DNA of 64,000 bases from JACNIZ01 sp964344765 (GTDB taxonomy: Bacteria > Planctomycetota > UBA1135): assembly GCA_964344765.1 (NCBI GenBank), contig CAYFOM010000006.1, positions 1 to 64,000 on the forward strand. The letters are read 5' to 3'. The position numbers and the translations under genes are program-made. The notes below the pieces were generated by a model. The model was not told the DNA's origin. It did not search any database and worked only from the letters and a program-made list of their open reading frames with translations. How positions within the stretch are numbered: position 1 is the first letter of the stretch; each line of letters opens with the position of its first letter. Positions 28,829 through 37,889 of this stretch are shown in pieces.

Positions 28829-31800
28829 ATGATTGCCGACCTCCGACCCCTCGCTCGAGCCGTTTTCACACTCATTGCTGCCGCATGGATTTGCGCGGCC
28901 GCCTTACCTCAGGGTGCTACCAGCCCAGCCAATCCAAAGAAGGTCGACGCCCAAGTTTCCGGCGAGAAGCTGGCGTTGGAGCAAGGCAAACAAGCGCTGG
29001 CCGACGGTCAGAATGACGTCGCCGCCGGGCACTTTCGCTATGCATTAAGCCGCACCGCCAAGCCGGAGATGGTGCTGGAGTTGCTGCTGAAAAACAGCTT
29101 GGACCACCCCGATGCATTCTGGCAGTGGGCGTTGGATAACTGCTACCACCACGTGCAGCCCGATGGGCGGTTGAGCTTGCCGTCATTCGTCAAAATGATG
29201 CTGGAGGGTGAGGAAATCACCGAGGCGCAGCAGCTGGCGAAGGCGCGGGCCAAGGCTTTTGTTGAGGTGCAAAAGCAGATCACCAAGCTGAAAAAATCGC
29301 GCAAGGCGGGCAGCGCGATTGCCGTCGAGTGGTGGGAAGACTTCGCCCGTGAATTGGCTGCGCCGGCGCCGAAATTGGCGGCTGCAGCAGAGAAATTCGA
29401 CCCGCGCATTCCGCTCGGTCCCGGTCAGTGGAACAAGGTGCTGACTGCGCTGAAGAAAACGGCGCAATCACTGGTTAGCAGCGCCAAGTACAACGACGCA
29501 ATCCGCGCGGGACGTGTACTCAAAGGCTTGGCGGCGCAGGCAGGCTTTGACGACGATTTAAAAGGTCCGCATCCCAGTTCGCTGAGCAGTGAAGCCGGTG
29601 TGGCGGCGTCGGTGTTGGGGCGGGCGCGTGCTGCGTTGGCCAAGCAGGCGGAATTGCTTTACACCATCGAGCAGTTGGAAAGCATGGCCATCGATGAGCA
29701 GCGCGAGCTCACCGTCGATCGCGCGTCGTTTGGCAAACCGTCGGTTTGTTATTCGCCGAATGACCGCTATCGCGTGGAAACTTCTTGCGGATGGGAAACT
29801 TTGCTGGGTACGGCGTCGACGGTGGAATACCACCACGATCGCTTGGTCAATTGGTACGGCCGCGATCCATTTAAGGATCGCGAAGGCACGGTGCGCATTG
29901 TTCCGGAAGCCCACGGCTTAGAGGCCGAAGGCACGCCGCATTGGTGGGCCGGCGGTTTTCAAGGCGGCGATACCACGGTGCTGCAATTCACGATGGGCAC
30001 GATTCCCGGTTTGGGTCGCGGCCTGACTCACGAACTCACGCACCGTTTTGACGGCGGCGTTTACGGCGGTTTGCCCGGATGGTTGAGTGAGGGCCGTGCT
30101 AGTTGGACCGCCGGTGCATATGGTTCGATGAAAGAGAAGAACTTTGTGCCGAATCATTGCAGCTTCGGCACGCAAAACGGCACGATTGGATTGGGTTATG
30201 GGCGCTTGGAAGACTTCAAAGAGCTGATTAGCGGCACGATTGAAGAGTATCGCGACAACTACACCGCCGGATATTCGCTGTTCGTTTACTTGAACACTTG
30301 GAATGGATCGGAAGACGTCGACCTGACCGAGATGGAGATCGAAATGGGGCCGACCGATGAGATGACGGCCCACTTTGGCAAGAAGCCGTTTTATCACGAT
30401 CGTTTGCAGCGCTTTATGGAGGAGAAGCGGCGCATTGGCAATAACCCGGTCAAGGTTTTTGAGTATTACTTCTGCGATGGCAAAAACGGTCGGCCGGTAG
30501 ACATCGAAGAGTTTGTGCTTCGCTGGAACAAATGGCTGCACGGCTTCCGCGGTCCGGAGCGCGCCGAGTGGACCAATCGCTACACCCAAAGCGTGCCTGG
30601 TAGCGATCCGGCGCCGATGGTTTACGACGAGCCGACGTGGACGTGGCTGCGCAACCGCGCCGAGCCCTGGTTTGGTCAGGAACACGCGCGTCAGGCCGGT
30701 CAGTTGTTCGCCGAATTGGGCAAGCATGCCGAAGCGATTGACGCCTTCACTTGGTGCTTGGGCGTAGACGAACCGTCGATTGCGGTGCAATTGCGTTTCG
30801 CCGACGAGTTGCGCTTGGCCGGCAACAAAGACGCGGCGTGGATGATGCTGCACTGGCCGCGTTTCCGCTCGGCTGGAGTGCGCGAGTTCTTGAACACCCA
30901 ATCCTTCGTTGACGTCACCGAGTTGGCGCAAATGCCGGCACCATTTGCACGTAAACTGAACGCCGTGAATGCGCTTATGGCCATTCAAAAAGAATTGGCC
31001 GAGCGCCACGAGGCTGCCGGCAACATGCAAACCGCGAAACGGTTGTGGGCCGAGCGCAATCAAATTGCCGCGTGGTTGGGCATGCAGCCGATAGGCGTGG
31101 TACCGAAGCCTGCCGAAATAGATGCGCGCGCCGAAGAGTTGGAAGCCACTCTTGCACTGCATTCCTTCGATGAGCCATGGCGGCTGATGACCTTCGACGG
31201 TTGGAGTGAACCCGACTTGACCGGCCATGAAGACAATCGCATTTCCGGGTTGTGGAAAGACGATAACGGCGGTCATCTACACGTTGGGCGTAAAGATGCG
31301 CGCGGCTCCACTGGAAACTTTGACCGCGCATCTCATAGCCGCAATGCCGTGGTCTTTGGCGAGCAATGGTTCGACGCCGGACGTTATCAACTACGCGCGC
31401 AAATCGAGCAAAGCACCGCGTACATCAGTGGCGGCATCGTGATGGGTTGGACGCGCCGCGACCGCAACGTGCGCGTTGGTTTTTCGATGGGGGATTGGAA
31501 TTACGCAGTCGGCGCCGATCAAGAACTCGACAAAATCAACGGCATGCATTGGTCGGTGGACGGTTTGTACGCACGCCGCGGTGCACAGCGCGGCTCGCAC
31601 ACCTTCGGCAAGGAACGCCACTATTTCCAAGTGCTGATCGACGTCGACGGTCCAACGATGGAGCTGTACTTAGACGACATTTTGTGTGCCACTTACTCGA
31701 CGCTAGACGGCAGTGCAATTCAAGGTCGCATCGGTTTCTACGTCAACACCGGCGAGTACAAAGTCAGCAATCCCGAAGTTCGACGCCTCGTCCGCCGTCA

Positions 31801-32359
31801 ATTTGAACCCGGCGCACGTGCGGTTGGTGATGGCTTGCATCCGCGCCAACCCGGTGCCGACGACTGGCGCGATTTGATCGGCCGCCAAGTCAATGGAGTG
31901 CCGCTAGCAACCTCCGGCACGGTGCTGTTTTGGTTCCCCGAGCAAAACGCCGACAAACTCGAGGAGTTGGAAGACGGCGAATGGTTCGAGCGCGTCGCCG
32001 ATGGCTGCGACCGCATCCTCGACATTCTCGAACCCGAATTCCCCAGTCAAGGAATGCTGGTACTTGTCCCGCCATCCTTCCCCGCCGGCGATCGCAAACG
32101 CCTAGAAGAAGCTTTCACCAACGTCCTGCCCGGCGGCTTCGCCGTGCGCACGCACGACCGCCCCGAAACTTTGCAGCAGGACAAACGCACGGTGCAAGGC
32201 TGGACCTTACCGGTACTCGCCTACGTCGACCCGACCGGCTACCTGCGCTACGCCCGCCGCCAAAGCCGCTTCAGCAACGTGATCCCCAACGACCTCCGCA
32301 TGATGCTGATCAAACACCGCGACCACTCGCGCCCCGGCAACGCCGGTGCAGGGGACTAA
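28829..32359 (+). CDS. Giant secreted MA-type metallopeptidase with lectin-like domain
   Basis: The 1176-residue product has a signal peptide (about 1-28), a helical region (40-300), a peptidase MA-like zinc domain with HELTH (401-405) and a downstream Glu421 in GWLSEGRA as likely third ligand, a helical repeat region (about 590-780), and a concanavalin-like domain (about 790-1010; YQLRAQIEQSTAYISGG, LYLDDILCATYS) of the DUF1080/LamG kind. The final 160 residues match nothing I know. The DUF1570/MA group is common in Planctomycetota and its substrates are unknown. The stop overlaps the stop of the opposite histidine kinase gene by three to four bases. Confidence 0.78.
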   Translation: MIADLRPLARAVFTLIAAAWICAAALPQGATSPANPKKVDAQVSGEKLALEQGKQALADGQNDVAAGHFRYALSRTAKPEMVLELLLKNSLDHPDAFWQWALDNCYHHVQPDGRLSLPSFVKMMLEGEEITEAQQLAKARAKAFVEVQKQITKLKKSRKAGSAIAVEWWEDFARELAAPAPKLAAAAEKFDPRIPLGPGQWNKVLTALKKTAQSLVSSAKYNDAIRAGRVLKGLAAQAGFDDDLKGPHPSSLSSEAGVAASVLGRARAALAKQAELLYTIEQLESMAIDEQRELTVDRASFGKPSVCYSPNDRYRVETSCGWETLLGTASTVEYHHDRLVNWYGRDPFKDREGTVRIVPEAHGLEAEGTPHWWAGGFQGGDTTVLQFTMGTIPGLGRGLTHELTHRFDGGVYGGLPGWLSEGRASWTAGAYGSMKEKNFVPNHCSFGTQNGTIGLGYGRLEDFKELISGTIEEYRDNYTAGYSLFVYLNTWNGSEDVDLTEMEIEMGPTDEMTAHFGKKPFYHDRLQRFMEEKRRIGNNPVKVFEYYFCDGKNGRPVDIEEFVLRWNKWLHGFRGPERAEWTNRYTQSVPGSDPAPMVYDEPTWTWLRNRAEPWFGQEHARQAGQLFAELGKHAEAIDAFTWCLGVDEPSIAVQLRFADELRLAGNKDAAWMMLHWPRFRSAGVREFLNTQSFVDVTELAQMPAPFARKLNAVNALMAIQKELAERHEAAGNMQTAKRLWAERNQIAAWLGMQPIGVVPKPAEIDARAEELEATLALHSFDEPWRLMTFDGWSEPDLTGHEDNRISGLWKDDNGGHLHVGRKDARGSTGNFDRASHSRNAVVFGEQWFDAGRYQLRAQIEQSTAYISGGIVMGWTRRDRNVRVGFSMGDWNYAVGADQELDKINGMHWSVDGLYARRGAQRGSHTFGKERHYFQVLIDVDGPTMELYLDDILCATYSTLDGSAIQGRIGFYVNTGEYKVSNPEVRRLVRRQFEPGARAVGDGLHPRQPGADDWRDLIGRQVNGVPLATSGTVLFWFPEQNADKLEELEDGEWFERVADGCDRILDILEPEFPSQGMLVLVPPSFPAGDRKRLEEAFTNVLPGGFAVRTHDRPETLQQDKRTVQGWTLPVLAYVDPTGYLRYARRQSRFSNVIPNDLRMMLIKHRDHSRPGNAGAGD

Positions 32360-33468
32360 CGCCCGAAGCGGATTGAGTTCACATCCCGAATCGAAAAGCA
32401 AACTCGAGCTCCACCCGACGGTCGATCGTAAGCTTCCAGCGTGCCGGCGTGAGATTCAGCCACTCGTTGGGTAACGAGTAAACCCAAGCCCGCCGAATCG
32501 CGTCGTGATCGCTTTTCTTTCAAACGTTGATAGGGGATGGCGCCAAGTTCACCCGGGAAACCGACGCCGTCGTCGCGAACCGTGAAGCGGACCGCGTCGT
32601 CGACCATTTCTACGGAAATTTGTATTTGCTCATTCGCGTGGTGCAAAGAATTGATGAGTACATTTTCTAGAGCACGCATGACGAGCCGGCCATCGGCTTG
32701 CAGATTCGAAAGATTGGGTTCCAAGCGAGACTGGATCAAGATTCCTTTTTCCTTGGCGATCGGGCGTAGGGTTCCTAGCGCTTGTGCGACAACCTCGCCT
32801 GGGTTGACTTGCTCTAGATTCAAAGCATCCGGCGCTTCCAGTCTGGCCACATCCAGCAAATCTTCGGCAAGAGACGAAATCCGACGGGCATCACCGAGAG
32901 CATCGGCGTTTTCTTCCATCAGTTCGGAATGATTCACCGCTTGTGATTCGGCAATCAGTTTGGTTGAGTGATCCAACGACGCCGTTAACGCCATCAATGG
33001 TGTGCGCAGGTCATGCGACACCTGCGCGATCCAATCCATGCGTTGCTCATCACGGCGTTCCAGTTGGCCAACCAAGACCTTGACGCGAAGCCGCATCTCG
33101 TTTAAGGCCTGTGCAAGGATGCTGATTTCATCCTTTCCCGACGACTGGAACTCGGCAGGTATAGCTGTTTCCCGATTGTCTCGTGCCTGCGATGCAATAC
33201 TCTCCAGCCGTTTTAGGAAAACTCGCGGAAAGATCCACATCAGGATCAAGCCTACGAATACCGCGTTAAACAGGGATAAGGCACCAATCGAAATAAAATC
33301 AACGATTTGCCAATCCTCGTACTGCTCCCAAAGCTCCGGATAAAACAGGCGCTCGAGCCACATCATCAAGGGGAGCGACAAAATGTCGGCAGTGATCAAG
33401 CATGCAAAAACAATGATGGTTATGCGGGTGCTCAGTCGGCGCTTCCAGGGAATTCGATTAATTGCCAT
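32356..33468 (-). CDS. Sensor histidine kinase, HAMP type
   Basis: The 370-residue kinase has two membrane helices (about residues 13-38 and 55-82) flanking a short outside loop, a HAMP linker, a HisKA domain with the acceptor His in QVSHDLRTPLMALTA and an HATPase_c domain (NVLINSLHHA, DDGVGF, SAGLGLLV). ATG at 33468 overlaps the end of the regulator gene by 11 bases, with GAGAGCGAAG in front as a plausible ribosome site; an in-frame ATG at 33480 is also possible. The N box reads NVLINSLHHA, a slightly relaxed version. Its partner is the regulator at 33458-34162. Confidence 0.9.
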   Translation of the reverse strand: MAINRIPWKRRLSTRITIIVFACLITADILSLPLMMWLERLFYPELWEQYEDWQIVDFISIGALSLFNAVFVGLILMWIFPRVFLKRLESIASQARDNRETAIPAEFQSSGKDEISILAQALNEMRLRVKVLVGQLERRDEQRMDWIAQVSHDLRTPLMALTASLDHSTKLIAESQAVNHSELMEENADALGDARRISSLAEDLLDVARLEAPDALNLEQVNPGEVVAQALGTLRPIAKEKGILIQSRLEPNLSNLQADGRLVMRALENVLINSLHHANEQIQISVEMVDDAVRFTVRDDGVGFPGELGAIPYQRLKEKRSRRDSAGLGLLVTQRVAESHAGTLEAYDRPSGGARVCFSIRDVNSIRFGR

Positions 33469-34162
33469 CTTCGCTCTCATCGCTAAAGCGGTAGCCCACG
33501 CACCAAACCGTTTGGATCCAGCGGGGTTGTTTGTGGTCCTTTTCAATTGCCGAGCGGAGGCGGCTCACATGAGTGTCCACTGTGCGCTCATCACCAATAA
33601 AGTCGTTGCCCCAAACGCGTTCCAATAGCTGAAGTCGGGTCCAGGTGCGGCCAGGATGTTGCATGAAGAAATGAAGCAGATCAAACAGCTTTGGTTTCAG
33701 CTCCACCTCTTGCTGCCCGTTTTTGACCTTTCGGCTTTGTGTATCCAGCGATAATGTGCCGGACTGGAAAATCGATTCCGCAAAGGAATCCGTAGATCGC
33801 CTGAGGACCGCTCGAATACGGGCGATAAGTTCCGGCAAATGAAATGGCTTCGTCATGTAGTCGTCGGCGCCGGCTTCTAACCCGCTAACGCATTCATTCG
33901 GCGCGTCACGGGCAGTCAAGACGATGACGGGCACCTGGAGTTTGGCGGCACGGATCTCTCGGCAATAGTCCAGGCCATTTCCGTCCGGCAAGCCGATGTC
34001 GAGCAGGATTACCGCGAAGTCATTGAGAGCAAATGCATCGGCCTCTTTTAAGCAGGTGGCGACTTCAGTTCGGAAGCCGTGATCGGTCAAGTTGCGGACG
34101 AGTACGCGGCAAATACGGGCGTCGTCTTCAATGAGAAGGAGGCGAGGCCGAGTCGAGTTCAT
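33458..34162 (-). CDS. OmpR-family response regulator
   Basis: The 234-residue protein has a receiver domain (acidic pair EDD near residue 12, acceptor Asp in VILLDIGLPDGNG, conserved Lys in MTKPFHLPEL) and a winged-helix DNA-binding domain (TVDTHVSRLRSAIEKD, VWCVGYRF). It is first of a coupled pair with the kinase at 32356-33468 and is divergent from the exported amidohydrolase at 34250, with 87 bases between the starts. The divergent gene is a natural candidate target. Confidence 0.93.
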   Translation of the reverse strand: MNSTRPRLLLIEDDARICRVLVRNLTDHGFRTEVATCLKEADAFALNDFAVILLDIGLPDGNGLDYCREIRAAKLQVPVIVLTARDAPNECVSGLEAGADDYMTKPFHLPELIARIRAVLRRSTDSFAESIFQSGTLSLDTQSRKVKNGQQEVELKPKLFDLLHFFMQHPGRTWTRLQLLERVWGNDFIGDERTVDTHVSRLRSAIEKDHKQPRWIQTVWCVGYRFSDESEDGN

Positions 34163-34249
34163 ACCGAAAGATACCGCTGATTTGGAGTGGAATTACATCG
34201 GACATAGTTTGGACACAAAATCACAACATTTGAAAGGTAGCTTTTGGTC

Positions 34250-36079
34250 ATGGAACAGCAAAAAGCTCCAAAATCTAGGTCCAAAGGCGCCACCAGCATC
34301 CTCGTTTTAACCTTTCTCGTCATCGGGATCGCCGTTTCGGGTTTGCTTCGGTCCGCCTTGCCCGCCAAGGCCCATTCCACATTTGCGGACCGTGTCTTGA
34401 TGAATGGCCAGATTTATACCGTCGACGCTAATTTGACTTGGGCGCAGGCGGTAGCCATCAAGGATGGCGAAATTCAGTTTGTAGGCTCCGATGCCGATGC
34501 CATCCCATATATCGATGCCCATACCGAGGTCGTCGACTTGGCGGGCAAGTTCGTCATGCCGGCATTCGTGGATAGCCACATGCATCCATCGTCGAACGCT
34601 TATGCCTACCTTTTCACCGCAGCACTATTCGACTTGCACAGCCACGATGATTACATCAATGAAATCACCGCTTTTGCCAACGCCAATCCAACCGCAACCG
34701 GAATCCGCGGCTCCGGATACGACCGCGGCCTTTACGACGAAATCGGTCCGCGCAAAGAGTGGCTGGATGCAATCGATTCCACCCGACCGATGTGCATCAT
34801 GGATGTGGATTTGCACTCGGCTTGGGTCAATTCCAAGACTCTCGACATCTTGGGGATCACCAAAGACACGCCAGATCCTGAGGGTGGAGTCATTCAGCGG
34901 GACCCGATTACCGGCGAGCCCACTGGTTTGCTGATTGAATATGCCGCGTATAACCCAGCATTGAGTTTGATGCCGGCGCCGCCGCTGGATGAATACAAAA
35001 CCGGCTTGCTTTGGCTGCAGGACCAGTTAAATGCCAAGGGGATTACGTCGGTTCATGATGCGTGGGGTGAGCTGGAGGACCCGATCTATTACCGTGCTTA
35101 CGATGAGTTAGCGAAGGCTGGAAAGCTGTCGGTGCGCTACCGGATTTCGTGCTATATCGATCCGCAGGGCTACAAGTGGCAAATCCGTCAGGGCAAATTG
35201 TTCGCCCGCCGGTATAACCATCCCCATTTCAATGCCCATTCCTTCAAGTTTCTGCTCGATGGATCCTTAGAAGGCGAGACTGCGTTACTGCTCAAGCCTT
35301 ACGCGAACCGTCCGGGCTACTTCGGCGAGCGGATTTGGGATCAGAGCAAGCTGATTGACGCGTTTAGTCGAGTCGATCAAGGCGGCTATCAAATCCATGC
35401 GCACGTCATCGGCGATCGCGCTACACGGGATGCCGTCGACGCGCTGGAGGCGGTGGAGCAAATCAACGGACCGCGGGATTCACGGCACTCATTGGCGCAT
35501 GTGCAAATGGCGCGCCCGGCCGACGTCATCCGTATGGGTGATTTGGGATTGAGCGCGCACATGAGTCCCTATTGGATGGGGGTGGATGACGGGTTTTGGA
35601 CCACGTATCTGCGCCTACTCGGACCGAAGCGGACGTTCTGGCAAATGTACCCGCATAAAAGCATGATGGATGCCGGCGTGAACGTCACCGTTTCTAGCGA
35701 CTGGGCTACTTCCCAGCCCGATTTCATGTCCGCCATTTATTCGGGAATGAATCGCATTATGCCTTACCGAGTATTCCAAGAAACCTATGGAAGTAATCCC
35801 AATGTGCGCTACGTTTCCGACCCATTTGCACGGCCACGCATTGGCGACATCCGGCCGCTGCTGCCGCTCAAAGAACGGGTAAGTTTGGCCAATATGATCC
35901 AAGCGTCGACCTGGAATGGTGCTTATGCAAATTTCCTCGAAGATCAAATCGGCTCCATCGAGGTTGGTAAAAAAGCAGACCTTGTGGTACTCAGCCAAAA
36001 CCTGTTTCAGATTCCCGTCGAGGCGATCCCGGATGTAGAGATCGAAAGTACTTATTTTGAAGGTAGAAAGGTTCACTGA
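34250..36079 (+). CDS. Exported YtcJ-like amidohydrolase
   Basis: The 609-residue protein has an N-terminal hydrophobic segment (about 16-35) that acts as signal or anchor, then an amidohydrolase of the YtcJ type. The metal motif HMHP (H110, H112) lies in VMPAFVDSHMHP, a second histidine pair in YQIHAHVIGDRA, a third in SRHSLAHVQ and the final Asp in VTVSSDWATSQP. The C-terminal KERVSLANMIQASTWNGA and GKKADLVVLS blocks complete the composite beta domain. Relatives hydrolyse amide or N-acyl bonds, but the substrate here is unknown. ATG 34250 is chosen over an in-frame TTG at 34244, with AAAGGT upstream. It is divergent from the two-component pair at 33458. Confidence 0.88.
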   Translation: MEQQKAPKSRSKGATSILVLTFLVIGIAVSGLLRSALPAKAHSTFADRVLMNGQIYTVDANLTWAQAVAIKDGEIQFVGSDADAIPYIDAHTEVVDLAGKFVMPAFVDSHMHPSSNAYAYLFTAALFDLHSHDDYINEITAFANANPTATGIRGSGYDRGLYDEIGPRKEWLDAIDSTRPMCIMDVDLHSAWVNSKTLDILGITKDTPDPEGGVIQRDPITGEPTGLLIEYAAYNPALSLMPAPPLDEYKTGLLWLQDQLNAKGITSVHDAWGELEDPIYYRAYDELAKAGKLSVRYRISCYIDPQGYKWQIRQGKLFARRYNHPHFNAHSFKFLLDGSLEGETALLLKPYANRPGYFGERIWDQSKLIDAFSRVDQGGYQIHAHVIGDRATRDAVDALEAVEQINGPRDSRHSLAHVQMARPADVIRMGDLGLSAHMSPYWMGVDDGFWTTYLRLLGPKRTFWQMYPHKSMMDAGVNVTVSSDWATSQPDFMSAIYSGMNRIMPYRVFQETYGSNPNVRYVSDPFARPRIGDIRPLLPLKERVSLANMIQASTWNGAYANFLEDQIGSIEVGKKADLVVLSQNLFQIPVEAIPDVEIESTYFEGRKVH

Positions 36080-36193
36080 ATTGGAACGGAGGGTCTAGGC
36101 TTTGGTGGGGAGTGATTCTCAATTCCTAACTGTGAAATAATCCGGTCACGGATTTGTTCAAAACCTCGTTTGTGAGATGTACTTACAAATGAG

Positions 36194-37855
36194 ATGGTTT
36201 TGATCCCCACACTAGCCCTTTACCTTCTCGCTCCCAGCCTTACCGCCCAATCGACTTGGTATGTCGACCCAAGCGGAGCCGGCGATTTTGTCACGATCCA
36301 AAGTTCTTTGGATAGCGCATTAGTCGTAGCCGGCGACACAGTTATGGTTCGCAGCGGGACTTACTTTGAAAACATCAATCTCAATGGCAAATCCATTGAG
36401 TTACGCGGCGAAATGGGGGCGAATGCCACCATTGTCGATGGTCAGCAACTGGGGACGGTTGTGACCTGTGACAGCGGCGAAACACGCGATACGGTGATAT
36501 CGGGATTCACTTTCACTAACGGCATAGGCTTGATTTGGCCGCAAGGTGGAGGCATGTATTGCTCGTCGTCGTCGCCGACCTTCGAGGATTGCGTCTTCTC
36601 GCACAATAATTCCTATTTTGGTGGCGGCGCTTCGTGCCACTTGGCGTCGCCGTTGATCCTCCGCTGCACTTTTGAGTCAAATACCGGTGATTACGGCGGA
36701 GGAATGTCATGCTTCATGGCATCGCCCGACATTGAGCAGTGCTTGTTCACGCTCAATTACGGCGTGGTCAGCGGTGGCGGAATCAACTGCCACACGATGT
36801 CGTCGGCTACTCTGCGGGATTGCCAATTCATAGATAACTACGCGGTTTATGGCGGCGGCGCCGATTTCCGTATGGATTCCCACGTCACCATGCTGAATTG
36901 CGTTTTCGCAAACAACAGCGGTGACCTCGGCGGCGGCTTGCGCTTTTGTTATTCCACGCCATACATCGAAAATTGCCGTTTTGAAAATAACTCGGCGACT
37001 GATGTCGGCGGCGGAGTTTACTCGGTGACGTCATTCCCTACGCTGAAACGCTGCAGTTTCCGTGAAAACCAAGCCGGCAACGGCGGTGGCGGAATGTCGT
37101 GTTTCTATTCCGACGCCACGTTGATTCAGTGCGACTTTTCCGCCAATCATTGCTCGAGCAACGGCGGCGCGCTGTTCTGCGATCAATCCAATCCAACGCT
37201 GAATCGCTGCACCATCGTCGGCAATTCCGCCGACAACCGCGGCGGCGCGCTTTACTGCAATCAAACCTCGCCCAATGTGTTGATATCCAGTTCGGTGCTG
37301 TGGTCGAACCAAGCTCCAAACGACCCGGAGACCTACGGCGTTGCCGGCGTGACTTACAGCGTCATCACCGGCGGCTGGCCGGGAACCGGCAACCTCGACG
37401 CCAACCCGATGTTCCGTGATGCGGAAAACGCCGACTTTCGCTTGCAAGAAACGTCTCCGTGCATCGATGCAGCCGATCCAGCCGACGCCAACGACCCCGA
37501 CGGAACCGCAGCCGACATCGGCGTTTGTTACTTCCACCAGGGCGAACCCACACTGCTTCTGAGCGACGTCATTGCCGGCGGCACAGCTCAGCTTTCGGTG
37601 CATGGCATGAGCGTGGACGGTCCGGTACGAGTGGCTTATTCGCTGACCGGCGGCGGTCCAACCTCAAGTCGATGGGGCGACGTCTGGATGACTCCGCCCT
37701 TCGTCGAGCTGCCGACTTTGACCGCCGACTTCTTCGGCGAGGCGAAAACCGAAATCGCGATTCCGCCGGCAACGCAAGGCGTCGAAGTTTGGATGCAAGC
37801 GCTGGACTTGCGCAGTGAAACGCTAAGCAGCGGCGCTTACGCCGTGGTCGATTAA
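36194..37855 (+). CDS. Secreted right-handed beta-helix protein with cysteine ladder
   Basis: The 553-residue product has a signal peptide (about 1-18), then STWYVDPSGAGDFVTIQSSL, the usual opening of secreted pectate-lyase-like helices. About ten coils of 22-26 residues follow (about 115-380), each with GGG at a turn, N.S or N.A before it, and most with two cysteines at fixed places (for example MYCSSSSPTFEDC, MSCFMASPDIEQC, MSCFYSDATLIQC, LFCDQSNPTLNRC). The final 120 residues are a beta domain. No polysaccharide-lyase catalytic residues are evident, so binding or structural use is as likely as catalysis. Confidence 0.8.
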   Translation: MVLIPTLALYLLAPSLTAQSTWYVDPSGAGDFVTIQSSLDSALVVAGDTVMVRSGTYFENINLNGKSIELRGEMGANATIVDGQQLGTVVTCDSGETRDTVISGFTFTNGIGLIWPQGGGMYCSSSSPTFEDCVFSHNNSYFGGGASCHLASPLILRCTFESNTGDYGGGMSCFMASPDIEQCLFTLNYGVVSGGGINCHTMSSATLRDCQFIDNYAVYGGGADFRMDSHVTMLNCVFANNSGDLGGGLRFCYSTPYIENCRFENNSATDVGGGVYSVTSFPTLKRCSFRENQAGNGGGGMSCFYSDATLIQCDFSANHCSSNGGALFCDQSNPTLNRCTIVGNSADNRGGALYCNQTSPNVLISSSVLWSNQAPNDPETYGVAGVTYSVITGGWPGTGNLDANPMFRDAENADFRLQETSPCIDAADPADANDPDGTAADIGVCYFHQGEPTLLLSDVIAGGTAQLSVHGMSVDGPVRVAYSLTGGGPTSSRWGDVWMTPPFVELPTLTADFFGEAKTEIAIPPATQGVEVWMQALDLRSETLSSGAYAVVD

Positions 37856-37889
37856 ATCATCAACAATGCCGCCGTCGTCGGCGCGAATG

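Noticed and set aside
29918..31276. 452-residue minus-strand frame within the giant metallopeptidase gene
   Set aside because: Antisense shadow of a clear coding region; composition rich in R, H and V, with no domain.
36194..37855. Tandem nucleotide repeat region
   Set aside because: The regularity is at the protein level (beta-helix coils); the DNA is too diverged to be a repeat array.
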